In this document: in pieces, positions 11,700 through 24,769 of the stretch
Numbering within the stretch: the stretch's first letter is position 1
Layout of the letters: the number at the start of each line of letters is the position of its first letter
Assembly: GCA_018340805.1 (NCBI GenBank)
Contig: JACMZG010001908.1
Span: 16,554,707 to 16,618,706 of the forward strand
DNA length: 64,000 nt
Reading direction: 5' to 3'
Source of the DNA: Microvelia longipes
Lineage: Eukaryota > Arthropoda > Insecta > Hemiptera > Veliidae
The notes under the pieces: generated by a model
What the model saw: the letters and a program-made list of their open reading frames with translations, nothing else
The model's database searches: none
Told to the model about the DNA's origin: nothing
Translations under genes and position numbers: made by a program

Positions 11700-12020
11700 T
11701 ATTAACTATTGAAGTTTTGCAAATTTAGGTAGTATTAAATGATATGTTTGGCATGTCAAGCATGATGGCGGTAAAAGAGCACTACTCTGGTAAATACTTC
11801 ACTTTATGTTTTCGGAATGTTAAGTGAAAAAAAGAGTTAGTTCAGGTTCTGTCGGCACCCTGTTGAGTTAGAGCTTTGTAGGACCCGAAAGAGTGGGACT
11901 CGAAATTATGTGAGCCATCAATAATAACAAATGTCGAATGATGGAACTGTTCGCAGAGGTAGCATAACGTTTTGGTTGATACATTCTTAAGTTCCTTCTT
12001 GTTTAATTATATTGTGTTAA
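11700..12020 (+). repeat. Family C dispersed repeat (copy 1)
   Basis: This shares blocks with 33.93-34.48 kb: 'gttttgcaaa..ggtagtat', 'ggtaaatactt', 'gttcaggttctgt.ggcacc', 'gagttagag'. The terminal palindromic region of the family overlaps the 63-bp minisatellite on the left. No coding. Confidence 0.5.
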
Positions 12021-14860
12021 CTATTTGTTTTAAATAAATCGGTAGTTTCAAATGATAAAATAATTTATAAGAGTAATATTTATGTAGAAGAAAATGTAGG
12101 GTTTTATTTGACATTTAAATATTTTATTTTTGAAATTAAACATTGACCAAAAGCATCTGTTTCCCTACAATGCTAGAGCTCGGAAAAACACAATTAGTTC
12201 TAGTGGTGAAAAATAAAAGTTGGGATAAAAACATATTTTTACTCGCAATGTTAGATCATCTAAAGTTGCAAATTCGAGTAGGTTTAACCAATTTAGACAC
12301 GGAATCCTTGTCATTGGTCGCGGTTAATAAGGGAAGCGAGTGAAAGAGCAAGTGAGTCGCAAGTGATTGGGGATGATTCTGCGATGTCTAAAATAAAAAT
12401 AGTAGAGGGGTGATTTAGCGATACTTTAGACAAAGGAGTGACTTGGTAATGTGGCACTATTAGAATTAGAAGTGATTCAAATTTCCAGCTGTCTTACGTC
12501 ACTAACTATCCGTGTAATGCCACCCCCGTTTTGTCGCTAAGTTATGAAGCCCCTGTTTGTCACGGATCCCTATCACTCCCTTCGTTGCAGTTTTAGTCAC
12601 GCGTTTCGATTCCCCAGTAAAGGTTTCCCCCAGCGACATTGCTGAAATTCCAGATAGCTTTAATAAGACGAGACTATTCAATGAAAACTCCCTCTGCCTT
12701 GTTAACAATAAACTATATCTTATTCCACCTTTTAATATCTTTTTGGGAGTTTTATAAGATGCGAATTCTATTCTTTTTGTGCTTTATTCTTATTTTTATT
12801 TGTGTTCTCTTTTACTATTGTTAGGTTTACTTCTTTTAAGAGCAAACATTCTTTCTAAACATTCTTGCCATAGCTCGTATGCTAGTTTTACTTTTCAGTC
12901 ACTGTAAAGCCATTAGTGAAACACGACAATGTTTTTCACAAAGATGTAAAGGAAACAAAAGTTGTAAAATAAAATATTTACTTAAATTTTGTTCCTTTTT
13001 AGGATATAAATATCTAAGCACTAAATTAACGGGTTATTGCTGTTAATATTATTTTATTGACTTTAATTGACAACTGCAGTTGTCAATAATTGTTTTGTAT
13101 CCGAAGCAACAAAACGAGTGCAAAAATTCATTAAATATATTTTTTCCTTTAACTTTTAGCATTTAAAGGTAAAAAGTAGCAGTCCGTGAGCCCATTGCAA
13201 TTTTCGTGACCGTCGAACCCCGAAGGTTTAACCGACTAGATTGATTTATTTTGGCTCCCTGTTAAAGGATCAGGTGGTCTGCCATTTCAGATCGGAGAAT
13301 TTGGCCCCTGGACCTCTTCAAAGTCCGAAAAATTGCCCCAAATACAGTTTTTGCTCATAAGCGCTGTCCTAATTGGTTTTATACAAAAAATATAAAGTGT
13401 TTTATTAAATTCATTTAATTTGTGGAAAATCACTGTTTTAACTATCAAAATTTGTTCAATAGAAACAGAGATATAACTGCTTAATAAATCTCTAATATTA
13501 CTCCTCAAAACGCACAAAAAACCCAAAATTCCATGTTTTCCCATGTTATCATGTTTAAAATATTAACAGATTTAAAAATAAGACAAATTCTATCAAACTA
13601 TAGGTAATATAAAGTTGTTCTAGAGCAAAAGAGGAGTATACCTCTCATATATCATGATTTATGTTTGACATATAATCCTAAAAAACACGCAATTTTTTAA
13701 TTTTTTTAAGTTATTAAATAATTTTCAGCATTATTATGTAAAACATTAATGTTAATGTTATGTCAGACATTTGATAGAATATGACTGCTTTTCAAATCTG
13801 CCTATATCTTAAACATGATAACATGGAAAACATGCAATTTTAAGATTTATGAGCGATTTGGGGTGTATTTTTAAAAATTAATTTTTGTACTTTCGGTATT
13901 AAACAGATATATCTGTGGTTCTATTGAGCTAATTTTAATGGTTAAAACATTGCTTTGTCACAAATTTGATGAATTTAAAAAACATCACATTATAATTTTT
14001 GATAAAACCAATAGAAACAGCGCTAATGGGCAAAAACTGATTTTGGGACCATTTTTTGGACTTTGAAGGGACCCAAAGGCCAAAAGTCCCAGATCTGAAA
14101 TGACATACTATTATTCTTTGTAAGGGCTCCACGATAATAAAAATTGCTATGGGCTCGGACTAATATGTGTAATGACATGTGAACTTATATCTTTAATATA
14201 CTCAACCTGTACCTTAAAATGATAACAAATTGGGTACAGTTATGGACATTTGAAACGGATTTTGGCATTTCGGCCAAACCCCTGGGCTCGACTCACGTAT
14301 CACAACCATCCCATTTGAAAATGTTTTCAAAGGAAATTCACTGAAATTTAAAAAAAAACAGAAGACTTTTTTTAAATCGAATAGCACAATAATAGTATAC
14401 AATAAAAAAACCAAAATTGCAATATTTTTATTGTTGGGTTAATAAATTGCTTTTTTTGCCAGGTTTTATTTTTCTTGCGTTTTGCTTGAATTCAATTACT
14501 TTTTATACATAGTTTGATTTAAATTTCATAAATAGTTTCTTGTTTATCCACTGAGCCTAAATATTGCTTAAATCTTAGTCCCTATTTTTGAAAAGTATGC
14601 CACTTATCAGAGTAGGGTTGATGTTTTCAAAGATTAATCTGACATAGCCAAAATAAATATAAAAAAATTACAGTACTTATACGTATTAAATTAATGTTAC
14701 TGTCATTATGTATAAAAATGAAAGTTGAAGGAAGTCTTTAAAAAGAAAAAAACATGGCAGCGAAATAGATTGGCTCGAGAAAATTCACTTGATTTTGCTT
14801 AAAGAGTAGCACATTAGTCTTTTAAAAAGAGCGATAATTTATTCGATAATTTATCGGGTC
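12020..14860. other. Intergenic DNA without recognisable features
   Basis: Several frames of 60-85 codons occur (for example 12143-12343, 12502-12708, 13287-13544, 13935-14132). None shows family motifs or exon boundaries. Segments at 13290-13560 and 13790-14115 look like diverged inverted copies of each other: both contain 'catgttatcatgtttaa'-type and 'gggcaaaaactg / tttttgctcat'-type blocks. This suggests an old palindromic repeat. Confidence 0.4.
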
Positions 14861-15490
14861 ACGGAGTGAAACCTCCCCTCGATTAATATTCTCGAGCAGT
14901 TTTCGAGAAAATTTCGAAAAAGAGAGAGAATATCGCAGTTCTAATTCCCTTAAAGCGAATTCCCCCCTTTTTAATTAAGTCTGATCATTAATCAGGGAAA
15001 GAGTGCGAAGTTTCTGGAAAAAGAAACGTGCTTTTTCAGAGGGCTCTTTGAAAAATGTTTGTAGAGTGTGAGGAGAAATACCACTGGAGGTCATGAACCG
15101 AGGGATAATTTTAATGGTGGGGGAAGGAATGGTTCTTCAATATGGTGCACCCCTCCCCCTCGATTGGAGCAAAGAATTCCGGTCTCTAAACCACCTCGCA
15201 TTTTCTTAAAATTTCCGCCACCGTCATTTAGCTCGACATTATCCTTACATACTTATCCCTTTCAAAACTATGCCTTCAGCTTTCCTTACCCTCCTTACTC
15301 CTATGCCTGGCCATACTTCTTAATACGTCCCTTAAGACTTTACGTCCTCTTTACATATTTATTCCGTCTAACTACAACCCCCAACTCCCATCTATTTATC
15401 CCCCCCCCCATCTTTCTGTGGTCTCCTTCCTGTTCTCAAACTTCTTCAACTTGCTCTAAAAATCCGTCAAATTTCTATTTTATTGAGTAA
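14860..15490 (+). other. Pyrimidine-rich block with a 140-codon proline-rich frame
   Basis: The plus-strand frame 15068-15490 encodes a Pro/Ser/Tyr/Phe-rich 140-residue sequence. The richness follows from CT-rich DNA (15130-15470). The start is not an ATG in the DNA (the codon at 15068 is GTG), there is no domain, and no splice site was identified with confidence. It could be part of a regulatory or untranslated region. Confidence 0.15.
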
Positions 15491-17240
15491 TTCGAATACT
15501 CTTAAACTAGAGCCTCTGATTCTTAAAATATTTTCTTTAAAGTGGGATTAAAAAAAAATAATTACAAAAAAACTTTATTTAAGTTTAAATAAAGTTTATA
15601 CCATTTTGACTATGTTTTACTTAACGAAATTAAGTAGTCTACTATTTTTATTGCTTAAAAAACTGCTTTTAATCGTAAAAAGAAAATTATATATTTCTAC
15701 TGTGAGTATAAGGAAAGGCATAAAGTCATTCTGTACTCCGTATTTAAGAAATAAATGATTTTGCATGCTAGTATTAAGCAGTATTTGAAGTAGAGAAATT
15801 GGGGAGTTCTGAAACAGGATGTTTTTAAAATAGAATCTTATTGTAACCAGATGTGGTAGATACATAATAGATACAAATAGACTTTTCTTAGAGTAATTTA
15901 ACCTTATTTACAAAAACTAAACCTACTTTAAAACTAATCGCTCGTCTTCATAAGTCAGGGAGAAGTAGTTGCAGTATATTGTAGTAGTTGTCTTTAGAAA
16001 CTGAGAATAAGTCATGGTTGTAATAAATTGACTACTTCATAAATAAAATTCCTCTAATTAAAGATCTGAAGGATGTCAATCATAATTGGCTATTGCAAAT
16101 GCACTCAGTAGAGCAACCGTTTTGTGTATAGTAATGAAAATGAATTTTTTAATGAAATAATATTTAGTTCAATAATACTGTTTTGTTCAAAGTTTTACAC
16201 ACCCAATTAATACATTTGATTGATATCTATATGATACAATAGTAATAACTACAAAGCAATAACAAAAATAATAATAAAATGAAACTATTTCTGAAAAAAC
16301 CTAATTTACGGCCGATAGCTCGAATTTGTGTTTTTATTTGATCTCACTACCTCATAATTCTAAACTTTAGTAAACTCGTGTATACTCATTCAAATACACA
16401 CATATAATGTATACAAATATATACGTACACATGTTTACTCATATAGACCCACATATTTATGTAATGAAACGGTAATCTTCATTATTCATTTTTAAAGTTA
16501 TACTTATAGAATTCTTAGTGCGTGCATGTGCTGCTGAAAAGTATGTCTAGGGTTCATATTATGATGAATTATGTCAGCAAACTGCTATTAATAATATTCT
16601 TTATTTATTTATTGTTTATATTTAAATGATACTCTATTATTATCAGTTGTTAAACAGATATTTTAGGTGAGGCTATAGCAATATCAGATAAAAATTTTAT
16701 TCGCAAAGCTTTAATAAAGGAAAGTAAGTGAACCGTAATGGCTTCCTTATCAAAGTACAACTTCATATACAGGACTTAAAGCTAATATTTAAATACACAC
16801 ATATAAACGTACTCGTGTATACTCATTCAAACACAGACATATAAATGTACACAAATATATACGTATACATGTTTATTCATATATACCGAGATATATGTAT
16901 ACACGTATCGTAATGTACCAACCAATGCATAGTGTAAATATAAATGATTATCTCTTGGATCGCTTTTGAACTTATTATCTATCTCTTTCATCTATTCATT
17001 TCGTTGATTTTACTAAAATTAATGAAACTGATGTTATTTTTAAATATCTTCCGCATAGTAGTATATACATTAACTTATGAATTACTTTTGCAGTATCTGC
17101 CACGTAAGTTGAATTTGACAATCACAATAAACATTTGGGGCTAAATGAAACAAATAGTTATTTAATACCATAAATGACATGTGTAAAAATAAAGGTTATT
17201 TTAGTGAATATTACCAGATAATGGCCCTTATGAGGGTGTT
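15490..17240. other. AT-rich intergenic DNA
   Basis: No gene was recognised. Two similar stretches, at about 16370-16450 and 16800-16880 (tandem 'tacacacatataaa/tgtacacaaatatatacgta' blocks with 'actcgtgtatactcattcaaa'), are a direct repeat spaced by about 425 bp. Confidence 0.45.
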
Positions 17241-17249
17241 TTATTAATT

Positions 17250-18330
17250 TTCCTCATTAATCCTGTAGGTATATAGATAAAGTATTGTGTTGCAAAAAAC
17301 TATCTGAAACCGGGAAGACACCGGATTTTTTTTCTTTGGCCTAAAATTATGGTAGCATATTATAAAAAATACGTTTTTTGGAAGTTGGTATTTACCAAAA
17401 TAAATTACAGTTTCGGGCATTAAAAATATTAGCTTCAATTTTTTTTATCTGACACTATTTATTTGTAAGAGCCCCTTAAATCTTCTGTAAGGACCCTAAA
17501 TTTAAGCAAAATTTTAAGGGAAACAAGAGGTCTTCGGCCTCTTGGTAGATACCCAGATACCCAGACCTGGGAGCCATTTAACAAACCCCCGCACCTCGCT
17601 GGCGTTTTATAAAATACGCCAGCTGAGGCGTATTTTAAGAGAATTACGCTTCTGAGGTGGTTCGGATGACTGAAATCCAAAATGGGATGTAACCTGAATT
17701 ATTTAGGTGTTTTAAGTCCTCCTAAGAGGTTTTTAATTAGTTGACTGTCTTTAGGAGATCTGTTAACATCGTAGCTCCGACTGTATTTTTGCTTGAGAAT
17801 TGAAACTTTGTACGAAAATAATTCTATAATGACCGCCAATAATGCCCAAGTCATTAACCTGCAATAATGACTTGCCAAAAATTTCGAAAACTCATAAATC
17901 GCCGAAAAATTTTGCGATCCAATTGATATTTGGCACGCATGTAGCCATGTAAAAGACAAACATATGCGTCCATTTTCATCTCATTATCAGCATTAGTTCA
18001 ATTTTTATCAAACGACTTGTCAACGTTTTTTAAAAAAAATTGAAAAATCAGAATATGATTCAATTGTGAAATTCTGAACAAGTTGTATACCTTTACGTAA
18101 TTAAGAAGTAAACAAAGTTCCGTTTCAATACATTAAGTATATCCATGAATTTTGTTCGATTCTATAAATTAAACAGCATCGAGCGAGATTAGTGTCTGGA
18201 TGGGTGAACGTTGAGAGTTAAATGAATGTATTTACTATCTGAGGACGAACAAAGCGAGTCCTTGACCTGCTGCAGTATAGATTTAGTATAAATTTGATTT
18301 TAGGCAGAATCTCATATCTTAATGAATTTC
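17250..18330 (+). repeat. Family A repeat interrupted by a GC-rich insert
   Basis: The head (CTGTAGGTATATAG at about 17260), central part, 5S-like segment (18121-18221) and 'gaggacgaacaaagcgagtcc' block (18240) are in order. A second head-like block starts at about 17675. Between them, 17460-17670 is GC-richer and carries hairpins (AAGAGGTCTTCGGCCTCTT near 17525; GCTGGCGT...ACGCCAGC near 17600). The insert looks like a separate insertion. Confidence 0.6.
18121..18221 (+). repeat. 5S rRNA-like segment inside family A
   Basis: A 5S-like 5' part (GTTTCAATACATTAAG...TTGTTCGATTC) leads into AAATTAAACAGCATCGAGCG, then GATTAGTGTCTGGATGGGTG and AACG. It aligns along most of the length of arthropod 5S rRNA and retains a recognisable box C. 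Confidence 0.65.
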
Positions 18331-18975
18331 AAATTTTTTGAATGATGAAAATATCGAAATGCGTTTTGCCACACCATATTGTTTTGGGGGAAGCCGTTTA
18401 GTTTTCCCGCACATTCAAATTATTTTAATATTAAAACAGAAACAGGTCGTATGATTTAAGAAAACAATAAATAAAAATAAATGAGGAAAAGTAAAAATGT
18501 TTTGAGAAAAAAAAAAAACAAAAGAAAAATGGGCGTGTATAAAAAAGTAATAAAGCATCGAGAAAAAAATTTAGAACAAAAAAGACTAAGACAAACGAAG
18601 AGCAGTACTAAGGGAAATACTAAATTCATTGTTATTACGGATCTGTGTACAATCAAACAAACAAGGGGTGGAGTTGTAAACAAATACAATAAAAAACTTA
18701 AGAGCAAATGCTTCGGGAGCACTTGAAGACTTCAAAAATTGGATCTCTTTTTGTGATTAAATTAGGCGAATAAGAGAGAGATATAAACATTGCAACCTCC
18801 CTTAGGCTTTGTTTTTACTCTATGGAGCAGCTATTATTTAAAAGCTAAAAGCCCATACGTTTAATATTACTAAATAAAAAGTTACCCCTTCAACGAGTAG
18901 ATAAGAGTAGATAAATTAAAAAAAAAGGATTTACTTTTTTCAAGTTTTTTTCGTTTGCTTTCTTTCTTAATTATA

Positions 18976-19011
18976 TTTCTATTTCACCAACAAAAGTTGG
19001 TGAAATAGAAA
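18976..19011. repeat. Perfect 16-bp stem hairpin
   Basis: TTTCTATTTCACCAAC is followed by the loop AAAA and then its exact reverse complement. It is isolated, with no matching copy seen elsewhere in the window. A small MITE core or a structural RNA are both possible. Confidence 0.7.
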
Positions 19012-19844
19012 AGAATATATTAATCAATTAGTTATAATATCAAGGGAATCTGATTCTTTCTTTACAATGTATTTCCACACACAGATTGAGGAAATGCGCA
19101 AGGCATACTTTTTGTGTAAATTAATAGACTTTAATAGACTTATTTTCGAGAATGTATATGATTACCTGATCAAATTAAAGGCAGGAGAAACCTCTGTAAA
19201 GCTGAATTTAGAAGAAAGTTTAAATAATATTTCTTGTATAATGGTAAATGTAAAATAGTGTAAAGTGTTTAATGGTGAAATGGAGAGAAATGAATTCAAA
19301 TTTGCCTTCTTATGGAGTAATTTTTGACACATTTTATTGGTTAATGCAATAACATTTATGATTGTTACTAGTATTAGATTTACGATAGATTTAGTGGCTT
19401 GAGAGAGTGGGTAGAGAAACAATTCAGTGATTGCACTCAGGTGGGGTAGTTAAAGTAAATAAAATAGAAAATAAATAATATTAAGTATTTAAAATGATAT
19501 TAGATAATAAACAGCTTAAATAAGGAAAATAAAATAAATAATAAAAATAAAACTTAAAGAGCCTGCACAACCTTTGAAAGCTAAGAAAATGGATGAAAGC
19601 ATTACTACTCAGATATTCATCTTTAAAATGTGGAATTAGCACATATGTCGAATTGGCATTGGAAATACAATGGAATTGCCATTTTTGTGATTTGGCTCGT
19701 TTTCTGCGTCAACAAGCACATCACGAGATTTTTAATCGTTTAACACCGTTTTAATGATATTAAAAAATCTTCGAGAGGATACACATTTTTAATTATAATG
19801 AAAAAAGTTTACACTGTTTTATATTAAACTTGTCTTCACTAACA

Positions 19845-20500
19845 AGCATCACTGAGGACCGGTAGATCAGTGGTAGAGCGCTCGCCTAACGACGAGGGTT
19901 CAAATCCTGCCGGAGGAGAATGTTACATACGGTTATCCATTGTACTGTTCTTTTGGGAGATCTTGAATTCAAGGCCGGCCAACCCAAGCTAGGTTTCATG
20001 TGATTTCCTTTGGCTGGACTTCGTCTGAGACAAGTTTGATCCATGTTTCCGTAGTCACCAATTCATGTAAAGACAAAATTCTGCGGGCCAGTGGAGGGTC
20101 CAAAAGATACTGATCCTTCAGACCGAGGACTGTGAAAGTGGATGTCTGAGGTACCATGGCTAGCGTAGGTGTTTAGGGATGATGTGCGCGGTTCTGAAAG
20201 ACGCGTCCTAGTGATCTACGGAACTTTAAATTTCAGGTCAGGGCTATGGTATTTTACCCACACTAACTTTAGGGTTACCCTCCGTTGGACTGTACCGGAC
20301 TGGATAGGGCAGTATGAATAACGAGTATCAGATGAGACTAGAGGAACAAAGGCGGGCTAGAGAGACTAATGAGATCAGAGTAGCTAGCGAGACGACTGGA
20401 GGAAATAGACTTGACTCACTGTGAACCTGATCAAAGGTAAAATGCCGTAAAGGGAACGGTACATGTAGCAAGAACTTGGTCTAGTGTGTGCATTAATTTT
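19845..20500 (+). repeat. tRNA-headed dispersed repeat (SINE-like)
   Basis: Near 19858 a tRNA-like head shows box A TAGATCAGTGGTAGAGCG, an anticodon arm CTCG-CCTAACGA-CGAG (AAC, Val-like) and box B GGGTTCAAATCC. The variable region is missing, so it is not a working tRNA. A GC-richer body of about 600 bp follows, unlike its surroundings and without a reading frame. The 3' limit is uncertain. The perfect box B supports a Pol III-transcribed origin. Confidence 0.55.
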
Positions 20501-21784
20501 AGGGGTTCTCAATAGAGTGGCATTAAAAAGAGTAGTAGAAACTCGAAAATGAATGGGTAGAAACAAGCACCAATTTAAAATTTAATTATTAGTATAAAAA
20601 TATTCATCTTAAGGTAGCTCTAAAAATTAACATAATATATATTAGCAGTATTTTTAGCTTTGCCTTATGAATATTAACTTTAACTTTATTTAAGTATGAA
20701 TAAAGTATATTCATTCTTCTTTTAAATAATGTTTTTATCGGCATACTGGTGAATAATAATTAATAATACTAAACTGAACTTTTGACTCAATAAAACCTTT
20801 AATTTAAGGGAGGCGGGATGTTTCATTTTTATTTTAAGTGAGGCGGTAAGTTCTCTAAACGCGTGCAAACATTTATGTTTATTAACTCCTTCCATAAAAG
20901 TTACATCATGTATCGTAAGATCTGTTTGATAAAACCGAACACGCGTCTTGTTAAGTCGAAATTTCATAAAGTCGAAAAAGTATATTGAAAAGTAGTTTGT
21001 AAATGTTAAAAAAGGCAGAAATAAGTCCTAGATTAGGATGAAGTGTGTCTCTAAGTAGGTCTCTTTTTTGAAAAATATAAACAGAGGGATGTGGAGATTT
21101 TATCCTTGAATCGTTTTTAGATTGTTCTGATCCAGGATTTATTCGGTTGAAATGATACAGAAGGGGTTGATTTACAAAAAGGGGGAAGGGTTTTGACCAA
21201 CATCTATTAAAGCTTTGATGCTATCGAATTTTTATTGTTCTACTATCGATACATCGAAATAGGTATAGGGAAAATGTAATCGTGTATTTTGTATTATAAG
21301 TCATACCAAACAAGTCGATGTATCGATGTGAGGACGAGAATCGACTCCCCACGATTAATTTAGGGTTCTTTTTACTCAGAACCAGTTGTGGAACACTTAG
21401 CAAGCAATTAGCCTTTTAAAGTATCACCTAACAGACACGCGTATGGTTTATCTTTAATCGTCCACGCGACTAGACGTCACCTGCGTTCCCACGCCCCGTA
21501 CTAGTTACCCTTGTCTTATCTATTCCTTTTATTTACTTGTACACTGCACAATATTTACTTCTCACTTAGTCTATGGGAAGTATCATCATTATTTCGGACC
21601 CCTAGTTGAAGGTGCTTCGATAAATAACCGTGTGAAAAGAGATTAATAAGATTTAACTTTTTGATTGTGACAAGATTTTCATTACGTTTACAAACAGATT
21701 GAATTTTACAAACTTATTAGCTTTATTTGAACAATTACTATTTAGAGAAAAGTAAAACGACGAACGTAGAATATATAATAGCCT

Positions 21785-22470
21785 AAGAGCCGGACCTGAG
21801 AAAATGAAACTCCTTTTGTACTACTGCAAACTATTTTTTTCTGAAAATATACCTTAAATTATGAAGAAAAGACATAGTCTGCCAGTCTGCCTATCCAGTG
21901 TGGAGGCCTTCATATGATTGCGCATGCTCACAATTTTATATAATCGCACGAATTTCAGTTTTCTTGAAACAAGTAGTTCCCTCTAGGTCGTTGCAAAACA
22001 TGAATAGAACATTTTTAAAAAAGATAAAATTTCCAAAAAGTGAGTGTTTAATAATCAAAATCAGATAACTAACACCAAAGTTATGGCTCCTTCAAAAACA
22101 CTAAAAAATGGTTAATTTTTACAAAGTCAGCAAATTTCTTTGAAAAATTATTGACCTTTTGTGAATTTTCTTTTGCCATTTAACAATTGTCATAACTTTA
22201 GTTGTATTTATTCGATTTTGACGAAGAAATACTCGATTAATAGGAAATTTTATCAGCTTTAAGAAATGTTATTTCATATTTTGCACACGAGTTACAGGGA
22301 ACCACGTATTGCAAGTAAACTGGAATTGTACGATTTTCTAATATTTGCTCCACTCTAGATAGGCAGACTTCCTATGGTTCTTATGCTTTTTCTTCATAAT
22401 TTAAGATATATTTTTAGAAAATATTAGTTTGAAGTAGTAAAAAATGTGTCACATTTTTTCAGGCTCGGTA
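21785..22470. mobile_element. MITE with inverted repeats of roughly 110 bp
   Basis: The left arm (AAGAGCCGGACCTGAGAAAATG, then CTTAAATTATGAAGAAAA near 21855 and AGTCTGCCTAT near 21885) is mirrored on the right by ATAGGCAGACTTCC (22358), TTTTTCTTCATAATTTAAG (22386) and CAGGCTCGG (22461). The interior is AT-rich and non-coding. Confidence 0.65.
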
Positions 22471-22504
22471 AGAGGATTATAAATGTTGATTTAAAATTGT
22501 TTGT

Positions 22505-22741
22505 ACACAATTTGTTTTATTGCGTTCTGATCTAGTACAGAAACGACATTATGCTCGTGGAGCCCCTATCTTGGCAACTTTGATTGCATTTTTATTTGAA
22601 ATGAAAGAAGCCAGTGAAGATATTTCTTTAGGCACATTAGGCATTTACTTACTCGAAAATTTTTACAACTTAACGAGCCGCAAGGATTTGAATGGTCATT
22701 TCATTTTAGAAATTTTTATTTTAGTAAATATTCCCTCTTAA
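22505..22741 (+). CDS. Hypothetical ORF, possible orphan exon or pseudogene
   Basis: A frame through 22520-22741 encodes about 73 residues, including RGAPILATLIAFLFEMKEAS and GIYLLENFYNLTSRKDLNG. Its composition is unlike the surrounding AT-driven frames. The nominal start at 22520 is not ATG (the codon is TTG). A splice-acceptor-like pyrimidine tract ending in CTAG lies at about 22512-22535. No family is recognised and no partner exon was found. Confidence 0.2.
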   Translation, partial: TQFVLLRSDLVQKRHYARGAPILATLIAFLFEMKEASEDISLGTLGIYLLENFYNLTSRKDLNGHFILEIFILVNIPS

Positions 22742-23639
22742 AATCAATAAGTTTGAGATCTTTAAAGATTCTGACATCTTGAGAATATGCGTGTATGGAG
22801 TTCATAATAAACAATTAAAAATAAAAGTCTCTATTTTCAATAAAAATTTATTGGCAAAGCGCTTTTAAACTCTAGATAGGTTGAAAGCGCTTTGCCGTCA
22901 TTTGTGTAAAGCCGTTAAAGAAATAAAAGGAAGCAGAACTAGACTATATGATTTGGCTTTATATATTAGATTAAGACTCTGAGTCTTAATCTATAGTTCA
23001 ATTATAGTCTGACTCTTTTTCCTCTTATTTCATCAACGGTTTTGCACTGATAACCTTTAGTTAGTTTGAAAGTGCTTTGCTAACGAAATTTTAATCTGTG
23101 TAGAAAATTTTCTTTTTATTATTCCCCTGAATCTAATACTACGTAAACACAGCGTATTTAACAGGCGATTGTATTGCATACGTATGCAATACGGTCAACT
23201 TACTTCACGGTTCTAACAGCATATTTGTTTAGTCGATCGAGTGAGATTACGTGATAACTGATCCCGCCAAAACATCGCGTCGTTTATAGTGAAGGTTCAC
23301 TTTTGGTTATAAGGAAGTTTAAAACATAAATTTATTTAATTAAATTGTGATTTCTTTGCATAATAATAAAGTAGTAGTTACACTAAAAAATAATATTCTA
23401 AAAGTTATTTGACCAAAAACGGTAATATTGAAATAAAAGTTCGATGAGAAGGTTATTCGTTATACGATCGTCTCGAAAGGTACATACAGCGTATCGGGGG
23501 ATCCATTCCATCTCCCTAGTTCTAGCGTATGCGATCGGATCCCCTCCGCATGGTTCATACAGCTAATATTACCGTATTGAGAGATCGTATTCTATACGAT
23601 AGAAGTGTGTGTGAACGTACTATAAGTTAAGAAACCCAT

Positions 23640-23850
23640 TTAAATAACTACTTCGGAACATTTCTAAATGTGGTCGTTCAACTAAAGTTTTTTCAACACA
23701 TATCGTTGTCCGAGAGACACCTAGGCATGATCCTGGGAACTCTACCAGATAGCTCCTTGGTATATTTCGCACAATATTATGTATATTTTGTAAACTATTC
23801 ATGTTTTGCAAAACTCGGTAGTATCAAATGATAAAATGTTTCTTTATATT
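23640..23850. repeat. Family C dispersed repeat (partial copy)
   Basis: Shares 'gttttgcaaaactcggtagtatcaaatgat' (23803 on) and flanking blocks with the copies at 11.7 and 34.2 kb. A small hairpin, TTCTTTCAGCTGTAAGCTGAAAGAA, follows at about 23888-23912. Confidence 0.5.
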
Positions 23851-24769
23851 ATAGCGTCTTGTAAAAAGTTAAGGCAAGAGACTATTGTTTCTTTCAGCTG
23901 TAAGCTGAAAGAACTTTTTTTAAGCAATACAATTTGCAATTGCAAAACATAACGATTAGTAATAATTAATAACAATATTTCAATATTGGATTGTTCACGG
24001 AAACAGGCCAAATGTTTGGGGTCCAAGAACTGTACAGTTTGATACTGTATGTTTAATACAGTACAGTGCTTGGAACTGAATATTAGTTATTAAAAATAAA
24101 TAACTCACTGTTAAAATTGAAATTACTAAGGATATTTCAACTCTAAGACTATTCTATAAATTAATTTTAAAATCATCTAATGTTTCAAAAGATTTGAATT
24201 GTTGAAATTCTGAAATGACCTTTTCTCATTTCTTACTCAGGAAATTGACAAACATATTTACAAATCTCTAATTAATAAGACTCTACATTTTTGACGACCG
24301 TTCAACATTTGATATAGCTGTTGGACCTTTCACATTCTATTTGAAGTTTTCATCTCAAGTATAACTTTCCAAATTCCAACATAAAATTTGTCGGATATGT
24401 TGGTGAGGTATTTTACTACGAAATAACAGGGATTGTGACCAACAGGTGGCATTATACCCTCTGAATATTCCGGGAACGTGTTTGGGACAAAGTGTCAATA
24501 GTGCACCCTTTGTGTCCATTGCATTTTCACAAAGAGAATAATGCAGTTACATCTACTCATATTAGAGTATTAAACAACTTTAATATCTTCATCAAAATTA
24601 CTGTCGTGTAATTGTTATATCTGAATTAATAGCCAATTCATGATATAGTTTAATAACCTACGGTTATTGCCACCGTTTTATTGATCTGTAAAATAAGTCA
24701 CAATGTAAATGAAAATACTTTAACTGAGCTAACTAACTTATGCAATATTATGGTGTGAACTACGAATTT

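Noticed and set aside
15068..15490. 140-codon proline-rich protein
   Set aside because: The start codon is not ATG, the frame follows CT-rich DNA, and no domain or exon junction supports it; kept only as a low-confidence region.
18456..18726. Opposed 81- and 88-codon frames (Lys-rich on plus, Leu/Phe-rich on minus)
   Set aside because: Both follow from a purine-rich strand; no motif, signal or splice evidence.
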